From NCBI GenBank assembly GCA_964343195.1, contig CAYFIR010000003.1, positions 104,972-168,971 on the forward strand: a DNA stretch of 64,000 nt. The letters are read 5' to 3'. The notes under the pieces were generated by a model, which saw only the letters and a list, made by a program, of their open reading frames with translations, had not been told where the DNA came from and made no database searches. The DNA comes from CAYVAP01 sp964343195. Its GTDB lineage: Bacteria; Bacteroidota; Bacteroidia; J057. This document shows, in pieces, positions 40,259 through 48,874 of the stretch (positions are counted from its first letter, which is position 1; every line of letters starts with the position of its first letter). A program made the translations under genes and the position numbers.

Positions 40259-42130
40259 TCAGTACCCTCCCAAAAAGCTGCCAAGGTCTGTCTCTTTGTC
40301 CAGCCCTAGCTTCTTCTTCAATCGGTACTTTGACTTGCGGATGCTTTCTGGTTGTACATGCAGGATAGCGGCGATTTCTTTGGTGGAAAGCTTCATTTTT
40401 AACAGGGAGGCCAATTTTAATTCGGAGTCACTCATTTCTCCAAACTCCTGCTGAAATCGGGTGTCGAAGTCGTGGTAGACCTCAGTGAAATAAGCTTTGT
40501 AGGCTTGCCAGTCTTTTTGTGCTTCCTCGTCAATGTTCATCAGCCCCTTTATCCGTTTGTATGCCTGGGAAAACGAATTTTCGTCTGTATTTACCTGCTG
40601 CAAAATGTCATTGACATCGGTCATCAGGGTATTCTTGTGGACCAAATGCAAGGTCTGGGCTGCTAATTCCCGCTGTTTGAAGAGCATCTCCTGTTGATAG
40701 ATCGCTTCCTGCTTTTCCTGTTCCAGGCGTTGTTGGCGCAATCGATACTTAAATCCCAGCCAAATCAGGGCGAGGCTTACCAGAAGGGTGATAAGCCCCA
40801 CGCCGTAGAGGGTATTTTGTAGTTTTCTGGCTCGTATTTCCTCTTTCAGCCGCGCATTCTCGGCCTGTTCCAGAGCGAGTGCGGTTTCCTTTTGGGCGGT
40901 TTCAAACTGGACCCGCATCAGTTCGATCTGCTGGATTTTTTCTTCATTCAGTACCGAATCACTCAGCATTTTCAGCCTTTGATGATCTGCCAAAGCAGCC
41001 TGGTAATCTCCGATGAGTTCATAGGCCCGACTTCGCCTGCTCAGGGCAGTAGCCAATGGCCCTCGGGAATTGGAATTTCTTAAAGATTCGACCGCCGGAT
41101 GGAGGTAAGTCAGTGCCTTCGCCCCGTTCCCCATCTCGACATAGGCATTTCCCAACTGACTTTGGGTAATGGCAATTTTTCGGTTTGCCGTTAAGGATTG
41201 CAGCACTTCCAGGCTTTCAAACAGATAGGGTAGTCCCTCCTCTGGCTGGCCCATCTGGGTGTAGAGGTTGCCCAGATTTCCGAGGATGGTGCCGATTACC
41301 GATTGCCAGTTTACCTGACGGGCCGCAGCCAGGGCTTCTTCATAGGCTTTTTTTGCCTGCTCCAGGCTGTCCATCCCGACGTATTGGGCGCCCATGTCGT
41401 TCAGCGCCTGAGACAGATAGGAGATGTCCCCTATCTCTTTGTAAAGGGCTATCGCTTGCTGGTTGTAGGCCACAGCCTGCTCAAAATGCTTGAGGTTATA
41501 CTCCAGAGCGGCCAAGGTGTTATAGGCATCAGCTATGCGGTCTTTTTTGTCGGTAGCCTGAAGCCATTTCAGAGAGGTGAGAATGGCTTCCAGGGCTTGT
41601 TCATAGTCTCCCCTGTTGCGATGAATATTGCCCAGAAATCCATATGAGAGGGCGATACCCAGGCTGTCTCCCCTTTCTTCATCGATGGCGAGGGTTTCTT
41701 TCCCAAGCACCTCGGCCCGGTCCAGTTCCCCTCGGTCAAACGCATCGAGGGCATAGGCATACCTGATGTTGGATTTCCATCGCAAGTCCTGATTCAGTTC
41801 GGCCAAATGCCAGGCGCTATCCAGATAAACCACTCCGGAGTCCCGATCATGGGTTAGGCAAAGAGCTATTTGGTAGTAAAAAAGGGTTTGGCGGGTACGG
41901 TCTCCGAGTTGTTTGGCCAGGGCCAGCCCTTCCTGGGCATACTTTCTCGCCAGGGCGGGCTCCCGATAGAGATAGGCATTGACCAGGTCGTTGGCCAGAC
42001 TGAGCCTGAGCGTGTCTTCACCTTGTCGCTCATAGGCTTGCTGCAAACTGTCCAGAGCAGTCTGAGCGGTCAGAGGAATAGAGAAAAACAGGAAGCAGGC
42101 ACAGGTGATCCAAAGGCAGACAGTTTTCAT
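40259..42130 (-). CDS. TPR signal-transduction protein with LuxR-type HTH
   Basis: 623 residues. Signal peptide (FFSIPLTAQ cleavage region), about nine tetratricopeptide repeats (residues 45-400; for example ALNDMGAQYVGMDSLEQAKK), a membrane helix (VGLITLLVSLALIWLGF, near 430-450), a coiled coil rich in Gln/Glu, and a C-terminal LuxR-type helix-turn-helix (SLLKMKLSTKEIAAILHVQP then IRKSKYRLKKKLGL). This plan, with a periplasmic TPR sensor and cytoplasmic DNA-binding tail, is common in Bacteroidota and is expected to act as a one-component membrane regulator. It is divergent from the cytolysin gene (180 bases apart), a candidate target. Confidence 0.87.
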   Translation of the reverse strand: MKTVCLWITCACFLFFSIPLTAQTALDSLQQAYERQGEDTLRLSLANDLVNAYLYREPALARKYAQEGLALAKQLGDRTRQTLFYYQIALCLTHDRDSGVVYLDSAWHLAELNQDLRWKSNIRYAYALDAFDRGELDRAEVLGKETLAIDEERGDSLGIALSYGFLGNIHRNRGDYEQALEAILTSLKWLQATDKKDRIADAYNTLAALEYNLKHFEQAVAYNQQAIALYKEIGDISYLSQALNDMGAQYVGMDSLEQAKKAYEEALAAARQVNWQSVIGTILGNLGNLYTQMGQPEEGLPYLFESLEVLQSLTANRKIAITQSQLGNAYVEMGNGAKALTYLHPAVESLRNSNSRGPLATALSRRSRAYELIGDYQAALADHQRLKMLSDSVLNEEKIQQIELMRVQFETAQKETALALEQAENARLKEEIRARKLQNTLYGVGLITLLVSLALIWLGFKYRLRQQRLEQEKQEAIYQQEMLFKQRELAAQTLHLVHKNTLMTDVNDILQQVNTDENSFSQAYKRIKGLMNIDEEAQKDWQAYKAYFTEVYHDFDTRFQQEFGEMSDSELKLASLLKMKLSTKEIAAILHVQPESIRKSKYRLKKKLGLDKETDLGSFLGGY

Positions 42131-42275
42131 GAGATGAGATTGGGTTCTGGCTTTATGCTATACAAACTCCAGCTTTAAACCAAAAGTATGGCTTCGTTCG
42201 GCTCCGGATAGGCTTTTTTTCCCTTGTCCATGCTTTGTCCACGGTCAAAATTAGGCCTGCAGACCCTTCCAGGGA

Positions 42276-42283
42276 TAGATTTG
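42276..42283 (+). promoter_or_regulatory. -7-type promoter box TAGATTTG for the cytolysin gene
   Basis: TAGATTTG matches TAnnTTTG exactly and lies 26 bases before the ATG at 42310. It falls inside the longer reading frame that begins at 42235, so it supports the internal start codon. No clear -33 element is visible. Confidence 0.45.
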
Positions 42284-42309
42284 GGGCATTCACCATAATA
42301 CCTCCGATA

Positions 42310-43836
42310 ATGGATTTTGCCTTTAAAAAATTGACCCATCCCCTCCTTTTGGGAACCCTCTGGTTCTTGCTGTTTTCTTTTTCGGGCTGTAAACCCGATA
42401 TCCTGACTCCCGATGGAGACAGCATCAATGACCTTATTCAGAGCCTGAACTATGACGGCGAGGCCATGCTCAACTACAATAGTCAGGCTGCCTCCGCGGA
42501 GCGTACGTTGCAGGATTCTACGCTGGATGTTCCGGTGGTAAAAGGATTGGCTACCGACTGTCGCGTCAAGAGGTACAGCCTTTCTTCCAACTTTCAGGAT
42601 GTAGCGATCCTCCAGCCGACCAAAGGGGTGATATGGCCGGGGGCTTTGGTAGTCGGCGACGAGGAGATGCTCAAAGGCATTCCGACCCTTATCACCTTGC
42701 CTCGTGCTCCGATGGATCTGACCATAGATCTTCCCGGTATGAGAAAAAGGGGAGTGTTTACGGTGGCGGACCCTTCTGAAGGGCAAGTCAAGGTCGCCCT
42801 GGATGAAGCGCTGGAATGGTGGAATGACAAGGCCTACCGGGATGGATACGTCAACGCTGCCAACTCATCCTATCAGACTGCGACCTCTTACAGCAGTCAG
42901 CAACTGGCGCTGGATTTGGGACTAAACTATGGTTGGGCCACCGGCGATGTCGCTACTCAATTGAATTATACCTCCAGTTCCAGTCGAAAAGTGGTCATGA
43001 TGCTGTTCAAGCAGGTGTTTTATACGGTTTCCATGGAGGCTCCTTCCAGCCCTGCCGGATTCTTCGGTGAATCTGTCGATTTGTCTGATGTTCAAAATGT
43101 GGTCAGTGATCAGGCTCCTCCCGCCTATGTTCACTCTGTGTCCTATGGCCGGATCATCATGTTCAGAATGGAGACGACCTCCAGTGCATCTGACGTTGAC
43201 CTCAATGCAGCCTTTAACTATGCCAGTGGGTTGACCTCTGCTTCCGGAGAACTCCAGGCCCGCTACGAATCCATCCTGCAAAGTTCCAGCATTACCTCAA
43301 TTACCATTGGGGGCAATGCCAGCGTTGCCACCCAGGCCATTTCCTACGAGAACTTGCCGGAGGTGATTTCGGGTGAAAATGCAGTGTATAGCCGGAACAA
43401 TCCGGGTGTTCCCATCGCCTATACCATCCGCTATCTCAAAGACAACCGCTTTGCCCGGATGGGCTACACCACTGATTACGAGACCCGGGAATGTAGCCCA
43501 TATTACGAGTTTCAGCACTCCCGCATCCGTTTTCGAAACAGGGACAAAGGCACCAGTCAGGTGCGGATCAAGTACCTCAAGGGGGAGTCTCAGATTGCCT
43601 ACAATGGTGCCTGGAGATTGGACATTGACGAAGACGAATATGTGGACATCTATCCCCCGGATGGTGCCTATGGGGTAGAACTGGAGGTACGACACGATGA
43701 CGCCTGGCCCTGGGGGGCGGATTACTATCACGTAGCATTCAAGTGGCTGGACCTGGTCAGGGATAAAGTCTGCTACGAAGTCCGCTGGAGTGAAAGTGCC
43801 GATAAGGTCAGGCTACACTCTGTGAGCTGTAATTAG
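42310..43836 (+). CDS. CDC-family (thiol-activated cytolysin) lipoprotein with altered undecapeptide
   Basis: About 508 residues from the Met at 42310. Residues 1-27 are a lipoprotein-type signal (FLLFSFSGC, Cys 27). The rest follows the cholesterol-dependent cytolysin layout: WPGALVVGD (about 109), LPRAPMDLTIDLPG, ALEWWND, KQVFYTVSMEAP, VSYGR (about 277), METTSS, the Gly-Gly hinge SITIGGNA (334-335), then PIAYTIRYLKDN. CDCs oligomerise and form large beta-barrel pores in cholesterol membranes. The undecapeptide (normally ECTGLAWEWWR) reads RHDDAWPWGAD: Cys is lost, AWxW is kept. The Thr-Leu cholesterol pair is not visible near the C terminus (WSESADKVRL). Family call firm; target lipid and function open. 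Followed by a strong terminator. Confidence 0.88.
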   Translation: MDFAFKKLTHPLLLGTLWFLLFSFSGCKPDILTPDGDSINDLIQSLNYDGEAMLNYNSQAASAERTLQDSTLDVPVVKGLATDCRVKRYSLSSNFQDVAILQPTKGVIWPGALVVGDEEMLKGIPTLITLPRAPMDLTIDLPGMRKRGVFTVADPSEGQVKVALDEALEWWNDKAYRDGYVNAANSSYQTATSYSSQQLALDLGLNYGWATGDVATQLNYTSSSSRKVVMMLFKQVFYTVSMEAPSSPAGFFGESVDLSDVQNVVSDQAPPAYVHSVSYGRIIMFRMETTSSASDVDLNAAFNYASGLTSASGELQARYESILQSSSITSITIGGNASVATQAISYENLPEVISGENAVYSRNNPGVPIAYTIRYLKDNRFARMGYTTDYETRECSPYYEFQHSRIRFRNRDKGTSQVRIKYLKGESQIAYNGAWRLDIDEDEYVDIYPPDGAYGVELEVRHDDAWPWGADYYHVAFKWLDLVRDKVCYEVRWSESADKVRLHSVSCN

Positions 43837-43910
43837 GTCGGGGTACACTGGGACCAGTTCTCCCGGTATCGCAAATAGAACTGCCTGCAATGGCCTGAAG
43901 AGGATAAAAT

Positions 43911-43950
43911 GGTCGGGGTGATCGGTGATCGCCCCGACCGCTCTCTTTTT
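43911..43950 (+). terminator. intrinsic terminator after the cytolysin gene
   Basis: GGTCGGGG (43911-43918) pairs with CCCCGACC (43932-43939), extended by GATC/GATC, followed by CTCTCTTTTT. It lies 75 bases past the cytolysin stop and is the clearest terminator hairpin in the area. Confidence 0.8.
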
Positions 43951-44048
43951 ATACATCCATGACTATACAGGGGAAAATTGCTGGGAAGGGACCATGAAAT
44001 TGAGCATTAGCCGCAGCATATTCACTCCCCTTTCTCTCCAAAAATTGC

Positions 44049-44056
44049 TATATTCG
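44049..44056 (+). promoter_or_regulatory. -7-type promoter box TATATTCG upstream of ileS
   Basis: TATATTCG, the same octamer as at 328-335 and one change from TAnnTTTG. It is 110 bases before the ileS start, implying a leader of about 100 bases. Confidence 0.35.
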
Positions 44057-44165
44057 CACTCAATTTTGGATTGGTGTGGAAAAGTGCCGGATTTGGCCTG
44101 CTTTTGAGCAGGATTCGTCGCATTGACCCACCCGGTATATAAAAGTCGAATTTCGATCATTCCTC

Positions 44166-47100
44166 ATGGCCAAACGCTATCCCGAATACAAGCAGCTTTC
44201 TCTACCTAAAGTGGATCAGGAAGTACTCGCTTGGTGGGAACAAGAAGACACCTTTGCCAAGAGCATCAGTACCCGCGAAGGAAAGCCGACCTTCACTTTT
44301 TACGAAGGCCCACCCTCTGCCAATGGCAAGCCGGGTATTCACCACGTCATGGCCCGTACGATCAAGGACCTGGTATGTCGCTACAAGACCCTACAGGGCT
44401 TTCAGGTCAAGCGTAAGGGCGGATGGGACACCCACGGTCTGCCTGTAGAGTTGCAGGTAGAGAAGCGCCTGGGGATTACCAAAGAGGATATTGGGAAGAC
44501 GATTTCCATCAAGGAATATAACGCTGAGTGCCGCAGCGACGTGCTCAAATTCAAGGATCTTTGGGACGACCTGACCCGCAAGATGGGCTACTGGGTGGAC
44601 CTCGACGATCCATATATCACATTTGAAAACGACTACATCGAGTCGGTCTGGCACCTGCTGAAGCGACTTTGGGAGAAGGACCTGCTGTACAAGGGCTTTA
44701 CCATTCAGCCATATTCTCCCGCTGCCGGTACGGGCCTTAGCTCCCACGAGCTCAACATGCCCGGCACTTACCGGGACATCAAGGATACCACGGTAACCGC
44801 GCAGTTTGAAGTCAAGCTGACCGACCACCCGCTGGCAGCCAAACTGGTAGATGGAGACACTCCGACCTACTTTGTCGCCTGGACCACCACGCCCTGGACG
44901 CTGCCTTCCAACACCGCCCTTGCAGTGGGTGCGGACATCACGTATGTGACGATCCGTACCTTTAATCAATACACCCATCTGCCCCAGACCGTCATCATGG
45001 CGAGGGATCTGATGGGCAAATATTTCAATGAGAAGGCTGCTGAGCTAAGCCTCGCGGACTATGAAGCAGGAGCCAAGTTGATCCCCTATGAGGTAGTAGC
45101 TGAATACAAAGGCTCCGAACTGGCAGGTCTGGAGTATCACCAGTTAATGCCCTACGTGCAGCCCGAGAAGCCTGCCTTCCGGGTTTTGGTCGGGGACTTT
45201 GTCTCTACCGAGGATGGTACCGGGATCGTACACATCGCTCCAACTTTCGGATCTGATGACTTCATGGTCGCCCGTCAAAACGACATCCCGCCGCTGATGG
45301 TACAGGATGCCGATGGCAACCCCTCTCCACTGGTGGACAAGCAGGGCAAATTCGTTGCGGAGGTAACAGAATTCGCAGGACGCTATGTCAAGGACTATGG
45401 GCAGGAAGAGGCCCGGACTGTGGATGTGGACATTGCCATCAAGCTCAAGGAAGAAAACAAGGCCTTCAAGGTCGAAAAATACGAACACAGCTACCCCCAC
45501 TGCTGGCGTACCGACCGTCCGGTCCTGTACTACCCGCTCGATAGCTGGTTCATCCGCACCACGGCGGTCAAGGACAAACTGATCGCCAAGAATCAGGAGA
45601 TCAACTGGAAGCCTGCCTCTACCGGTACAGGCCGCTTCGGCAACTGGCTGGAAAATCTGGTGGACTGGAACCTTTCCCGTTCCCGCTACTGGGGCATCCC
45701 ACTGCCGGTATGGCGCACTGAGGATGGCAAAGAAGAGAAGTGCATCGGTTCTACCGAAGAACTGCGCAGCGAAATGCTCAAGGCCCAGGAGGCCGGGCTG
45801 ATGGAAGCAGCTTTCGTCGAGGACTTCTTCGAAAACCTCGACCTGCACAAGCCTGGTGTGGACGAAGTTGTCCTGCTGAGCGACAGTGGGCAACCCATGC
45901 GCCGCGAGGCGGACCTGATCGACGTATGGTTCGATTCAGGGTCCATGCCCTTTGCCCAATGGCATTACCCATTCGAAAATCAGGATATCTTCAAATCCAG
46001 CTTCCCTGCGGACTTTATTTCCGAAGGAGTGGACCAGACCCGTGGATGGTTCTTCACCCTGCATGCCATCGCGGTGATGCTGGAGGAAAGCCCCGCGTTT
46101 AAAAACGTTATCTCTACCGGGCTGCTGCTTGACAAGGATGGCCGCAAGATGTCCAAGCGGATTGGCAATGTGATCGACCCTTTTGACACCATACAGACCT
46201 ATGGTGCCGATGCGACTCGCTGGTACATGATCGGCAACTCCCAACCCTGGGAAAACCTGCGATTTGACCTGGCCGGAGTACAGGAGGTGCAGCGCAAATT
46301 CTTTGGTACGCTGAGCAACACCTACAGCTTCTTTGCCCTGTATGCCAATCTGGTGGGCTTTGAATACAGCAATCCAACTGCCCTCAAGGACCGCACCGAG
46401 CTGGACCAGTGGATTCTTTCGGCTCTGAATTCCCTCATCACCCGGGTGCAGGACTTCATGGAAGACTATGAGCCTACCCGCTCCATCCGCGCCATTGATG
46501 ACTTCGTACAGGAGCAACTGTCCAACTGGTACGTGCGCCTTTCACGCCGCCGATTCTGGGAAGGTGATCAGGCTGCATTCCAGACGCTGTATGAGTGCCT
46601 GGAGACCGTAGCGATCCTGATGAGTCCCTTTGCGCCTTTCTATTCAGAAAAAATATACCGTGACCTAACCGGAAGCGATCAGAGCGTGCATTTGGCAAGC
46701 TTCCCTCAGGCAAATCAGGAAGCCATAGACCCCAAGGCCGAGGCCCGTATGGACATGGCTCAGCGGGTAACTTCCCTTATCCTGAGCCTGCGTCGCAAGG
46801 ACAAAATCAAGGTTCGCCAACCACTGGCCAAGGCCATGGTAGCCATCCTCGACCCGGAATTACGCGCTGAACTGGCACAGGTTCAGGACCTGATTGCCGG
46901 AGAAACCAATATCAAGGACATCGAATACATCACCGAGGATAACTCAATCCTGGTGAAGAAGATCAAGCCCAACTTCCGGGCATTGGGGCCCAAAGTCGGG
47001 CAACTGATCAAGGAAGTCGGACCCAAACTCGCCAAATTCTCGCAGGACGACATCCGTAACCTGGAGCAAAAGGGAAGCACGACGCTGGAACTCTCCAATG

Positions 47101-47495
47101 GAGCACTTACGCTGGAGTTGAGTGACGTCGAGATATCCACTCAGGACATCCCCGGTTGGTCTGTCGCTTCTGATGATGCCTATACGGTAGCATTGGATAT
47201 ACAGATCGATGAAGCCCTGGCTCACGAAGGTCTGGCCCGCGAGTTTGTAAATCGTATCCAAAACCTTCGTAAGTCAAAGGATTTCGAAGTAACCGATAGA
47301 ATCTCCGTCCAGATTTCTGCGCTGGATGAGTGGACTCCTGCTCTTGAAGCTTACCAGGAATACATCAGTGGAGAGACACTGATCGATGAGTTTGAGCTGG
47401 CTAGCCCTGACTCCATGAATGGGGATGCTGAAGAGCTGGAGATCAACGGCACAGTGGGAAAAATCTATTTGCGGAAGGCCCAGGGAATTCAATAA
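44166..47495 (+). CDS. ileS: isoleucine--tRNA ligase (long, type-2-like, GxHH signature)
   Basis: 1109 residues, a full-length class I IleRS. The signature region reads SANGKPGIHHVMARTI: the HxGH motif appears as G57-I-H-H60, the swapped GxHH form. The KMSKS loop is DGRKMSKRIGN (near 661-667). The editing (CP1) domain lies at about 195-420 (TTTPWTLPSN, SDDFMVARQ). The C-terminal extension past 900 makes it longer than type 1 bacterial IleRS (about 930), matching type 2. It charges tRNA-Ile. GxHH IleRS2 enzymes are reported as strongly mupirocin-resistant. First gene of an operon with a DksA-like gene and lspA. Confidence 0.95.
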   Translation: MAKRYPEYKQLSLPKVDQEVLAWWEQEDTFAKSISTREGKPTFTFYEGPPSANGKPGIHHVMARTIKDLVCRYKTLQGFQVKRKGGWDTHGLPVELQVEKRLGITKEDIGKTISIKEYNAECRSDVLKFKDLWDDLTRKMGYWVDLDDPYITFENDYIESVWHLLKRLWEKDLLYKGFTIQPYSPAAGTGLSSHELNMPGTYRDIKDTTVTAQFEVKLTDHPLAAKLVDGDTPTYFVAWTTTPWTLPSNTALAVGADITYVTIRTFNQYTHLPQTVIMARDLMGKYFNEKAAELSLADYEAGAKLIPYEVVAEYKGSELAGLEYHQLMPYVQPEKPAFRVLVGDFVSTEDGTGIVHIAPTFGSDDFMVARQNDIPPLMVQDADGNPSPLVDKQGKFVAEVTEFAGRYVKDYGQEEARTVDVDIAIKLKEENKAFKVEKYEHSYPHCWRTDRPVLYYPLDSWFIRTTAVKDKLIAKNQEINWKPASTGTGRFGNWLENLVDWNLSRSRYWGIPLPVWRTEDGKEEKCIGSTEELRSEMLKAQEAGLMEAAFVEDFFENLDLHKPGVDEVVLLSDSGQPMRREADLIDVWFDSGSMPFAQWHYPFENQDIFKSSFPADFISEGVDQTRGWFFTLHAIAVMLEESPAFKNVISTGLLLDKDGRKMSKRIGNVIDPFDTIQTYGADATRWYMIGNSQPWENLRFDLAGVQEVQRKFFGTLSNTYSFFALYANLVGFEYSNPTALKDRTELDQWILSALNSLITRVQDFMEDYEPTRSIRAIDDFVQEQLSNWYVRLSRRRFWEGDQAAFQTLYECLETVAILMSPFAPFYSEKIYRDLTGSDQSVHLASFPQANQEAIDPKAEARMDMAQRVTSLILSLRRKDKIKVRQPLAKAMVAILDPELRAELAQVQDLIAGETNIKDIEYITEDNSILVKKIKPNFRALGPKVGQLIKEVGPKLAKFSQDDIRNLEQKGSTTLELSNGALTLELSDVEISTQDIPGWSVASDDAYTVALDIQIDEALAHEGLAREFVNRIQNLRKSKDFEVTDRISVQISALDEWTPALEAYQEYISGETLIDEFELASPDSMNGDAEELEINGTVGKIYLRKAQGIQ

Positions 47496-47514
47496 CTACT
47501 AGCTGCAAACCAAT

Positions 47515-47901
47515 ATGAGCTCAGAGAAGAGACTTTATAGTCGGCAGGATCTGGAAGAGTTCCGCGTCCTGATTGAGAAAAAGCTCACGGATGCCCGTGA
47601 GGAATACAAGCGACTGGCCAACAGTCTAAAGGAGTTTAGTACTACCTCTGCGGATAGTATCAACTACACAGAGTTTGGCAACGAAAGCCGTGAGAAGGAG
47701 CAGGTGGAAATCCTGATGGCTCGTCAGGCCAAGTTTATGGACAAACTGGAGAAGGCCCTCATCCGTATTGAAAATGGGAGCTACGGAGTCTGCCGTGTAA
47801 CCGGTGAGTTGATTCCGAAGGAAAGACTGCGGATCGTTCCCCATGCTACCACCACAGTAGCCGCCAAAATGTCCCAAAACAAGCGCCCCCTTAATCGGTA
47901 G
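47515..47901 (+). CDS. TraR/DksA-family protein with degenerate zinc finger
   Basis: 128 residues, 19 bases after ileS. Helical N-terminal hairpin, then the DksA/TraR C-terminal signature SYGVCRVTGELIPKERLRI. Canonical DksA has a four-cysteine zinc finger; here only one Cys remains, and VPHATTTV replaces the rest. This one-Cys form is usual for Bacteroidota members. Canonical DksA tunes RNA polymerase with ppGpp; the effect of this form is unproven. Tight ileS-dksA-lspA order suggests co-transcription. Confidence 0.85.
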   Translation: MSSEKRLYSRQDLEEFRVLIEKKLTDAREEYKRLANSLKEFSTTSADSINYTEFGNESREKEQVEILMARQAKFMDKLEKALIRIENGSYGVCRVTGELIPKERLRIVPHATTTVAAKMSQNKRPLNR

Positions 47902-47941
47902 CAAATCCCCCTTGTCTGACTCTTGATCAATCTCGTCGAAT

Positions 47942-48616
47942 ATGAAGAATGCGTATAAGTTTTTTCTCCTGGCTTTGGGAATCGTGGTCGTTGACCAGGT
48001 CGTAAAGCTTGTGGTGAAGCTAAACATGGTAAAGGGGATCGCCGGGCAGATCAATGTGATCGGGGATTTTTTCAAGATCCACTTTATTGAGAATAAGGGG
48101 GCTGCATTCGGGTTGACGGTAACCCGCCTATTCAACGGGATCGGGATGGACATGTCAGAGGAAACGGGAAAGCTGATCCTTTCCATTTTTTCCATCGTCG
48201 CAGTTATTGCAATAGGCGTAGTCCTGTATAAACTGGCCACTCATCGCTCCCCATTGCCCTGGTTTGTTGCGATGATCTTTGGAGGTGCACTGGGAAATAT
48301 CATAGACCGCACCTTTTATGGGGTCTGGTTCTCGGACATCAATGACTACACAGGAGGCGTTTTTCATGGCCGTGTGGTGGACATGTTCTATGTGGATATT
48401 TGGGAAGGGATGATTGCTGACTGGGTCCCAATCTTTGGAGGGCAAATGACCTCACTCTGGCCTATTTTCAACATAGCGGATGCCGCTATCTCCATTGGCA
48501 TTGTGGTGGTGCTGATCTTTCAGAATCGCTTCTTTAAAATGGACGAAAAGGCCAAGGGTAGCTCCGAAACGGAAACCACTGCGACCCCTGAGTCCGAGGT
48601 TCCCACGGAGTCCTGA
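47942..48616 (+). CDS. lspA: lipoprotein signal peptidase (signal peptidase II)
   Basis: 224 residues, four membrane helices. The catalytic aspartates are in GNIIDR (Asp 122) and FNIADAAI (Asp 180); ENKGAAFG near the N terminus is also conserved. LspA cuts the signal peptide of prolipoproteins before the lipid-modified cysteine, such as the cytolysin lipoprotein in this window. The C-terminal tail (SSETETTATPE) is acidic and extends past the family core. Starts 41 bases after the DksA-like gene. Confidence 0.93.
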   Translation: MKNAYKFFLLALGIVVVDQVVKLVVKLNMVKGIAGQINVIGDFFKIHFIENKGAAFGLTVTRLFNGIGMDMSEETGKLILSIFSIVAVIAIGVVLYKLATHRSPLPWFVAMIFGGALGNIIDRTFYGVWFSDINDYTGGVFHGRVVDMFYVDIWEGMIADWVPIFGGQMTSLWPIFNIADAAISIGIVVVLIFQNRFFKMDEKAKGSSETETTATPESEVPTES

Positions 48617-48685
48617 CGAAAAGGACACTGTAAGTCCCTAAATGCCCAAGCCATAGGGGGCAACTATTTCACCTAAGGGATCCTG

Positions 48686-48723
48686 GCCCTGATTACGATG
48701 CTTCGTGGTCAGGGCTTGTTGTT
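48686..48723 (+). terminator. intrinsic terminator of the ileS-dksA-lspA operon
   Basis: GCCCTGATTACGA pairs with TCGTGGTCAGGGC (two G-T pairs) around the loop TGCT, followed by TTGTTGTT. It ends the operon about 70 bases after lspA. Confidence 0.75.
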
Positions 48724-48874
48724 AGGCCACCCACGGTGATCCTCGATATCTCTTCTAACATCCCAATACCGGGATTAGCCTGTTGATGCAAACCGTCATT
48801 CTCCAAAGGCTCACAATCGCAAAATTCGGGAGACTTGTGTATTTTGGCCATAAGAAGATGATGATCATACTCCC

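Larger units (their letters stand above)
43837..44165. other. intergenic region with terminator and ileS promoter box
   Basis: Contains the terminator at 43911-43950 and a TATATTCG box at 44049-44056. The short open frames here have no homologous look. No T-box or other recognised leader is seen before ileS. Confidence 0.5.

Noticed and set aside
31362..42130. A polysaccharide-utilisation locus
   Set aside because: Despite the GH3-like protein and FucP-like symporter there are no SusC/SusD-like genes or sugar-catabolic enzymes in the region.
43925..44107. A 60-codon plus-strand frame before ileS
   Set aside because: It begins inside the terminator region and has no recognisable pattern; the stretch is better explained as leader and promoter.
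43837..44165. A possible T-box leader before ileS
   Set aside because: No specifier loop or terminator-antiterminator pair could be made out, and T-boxes are not expected in Bacteroidota.
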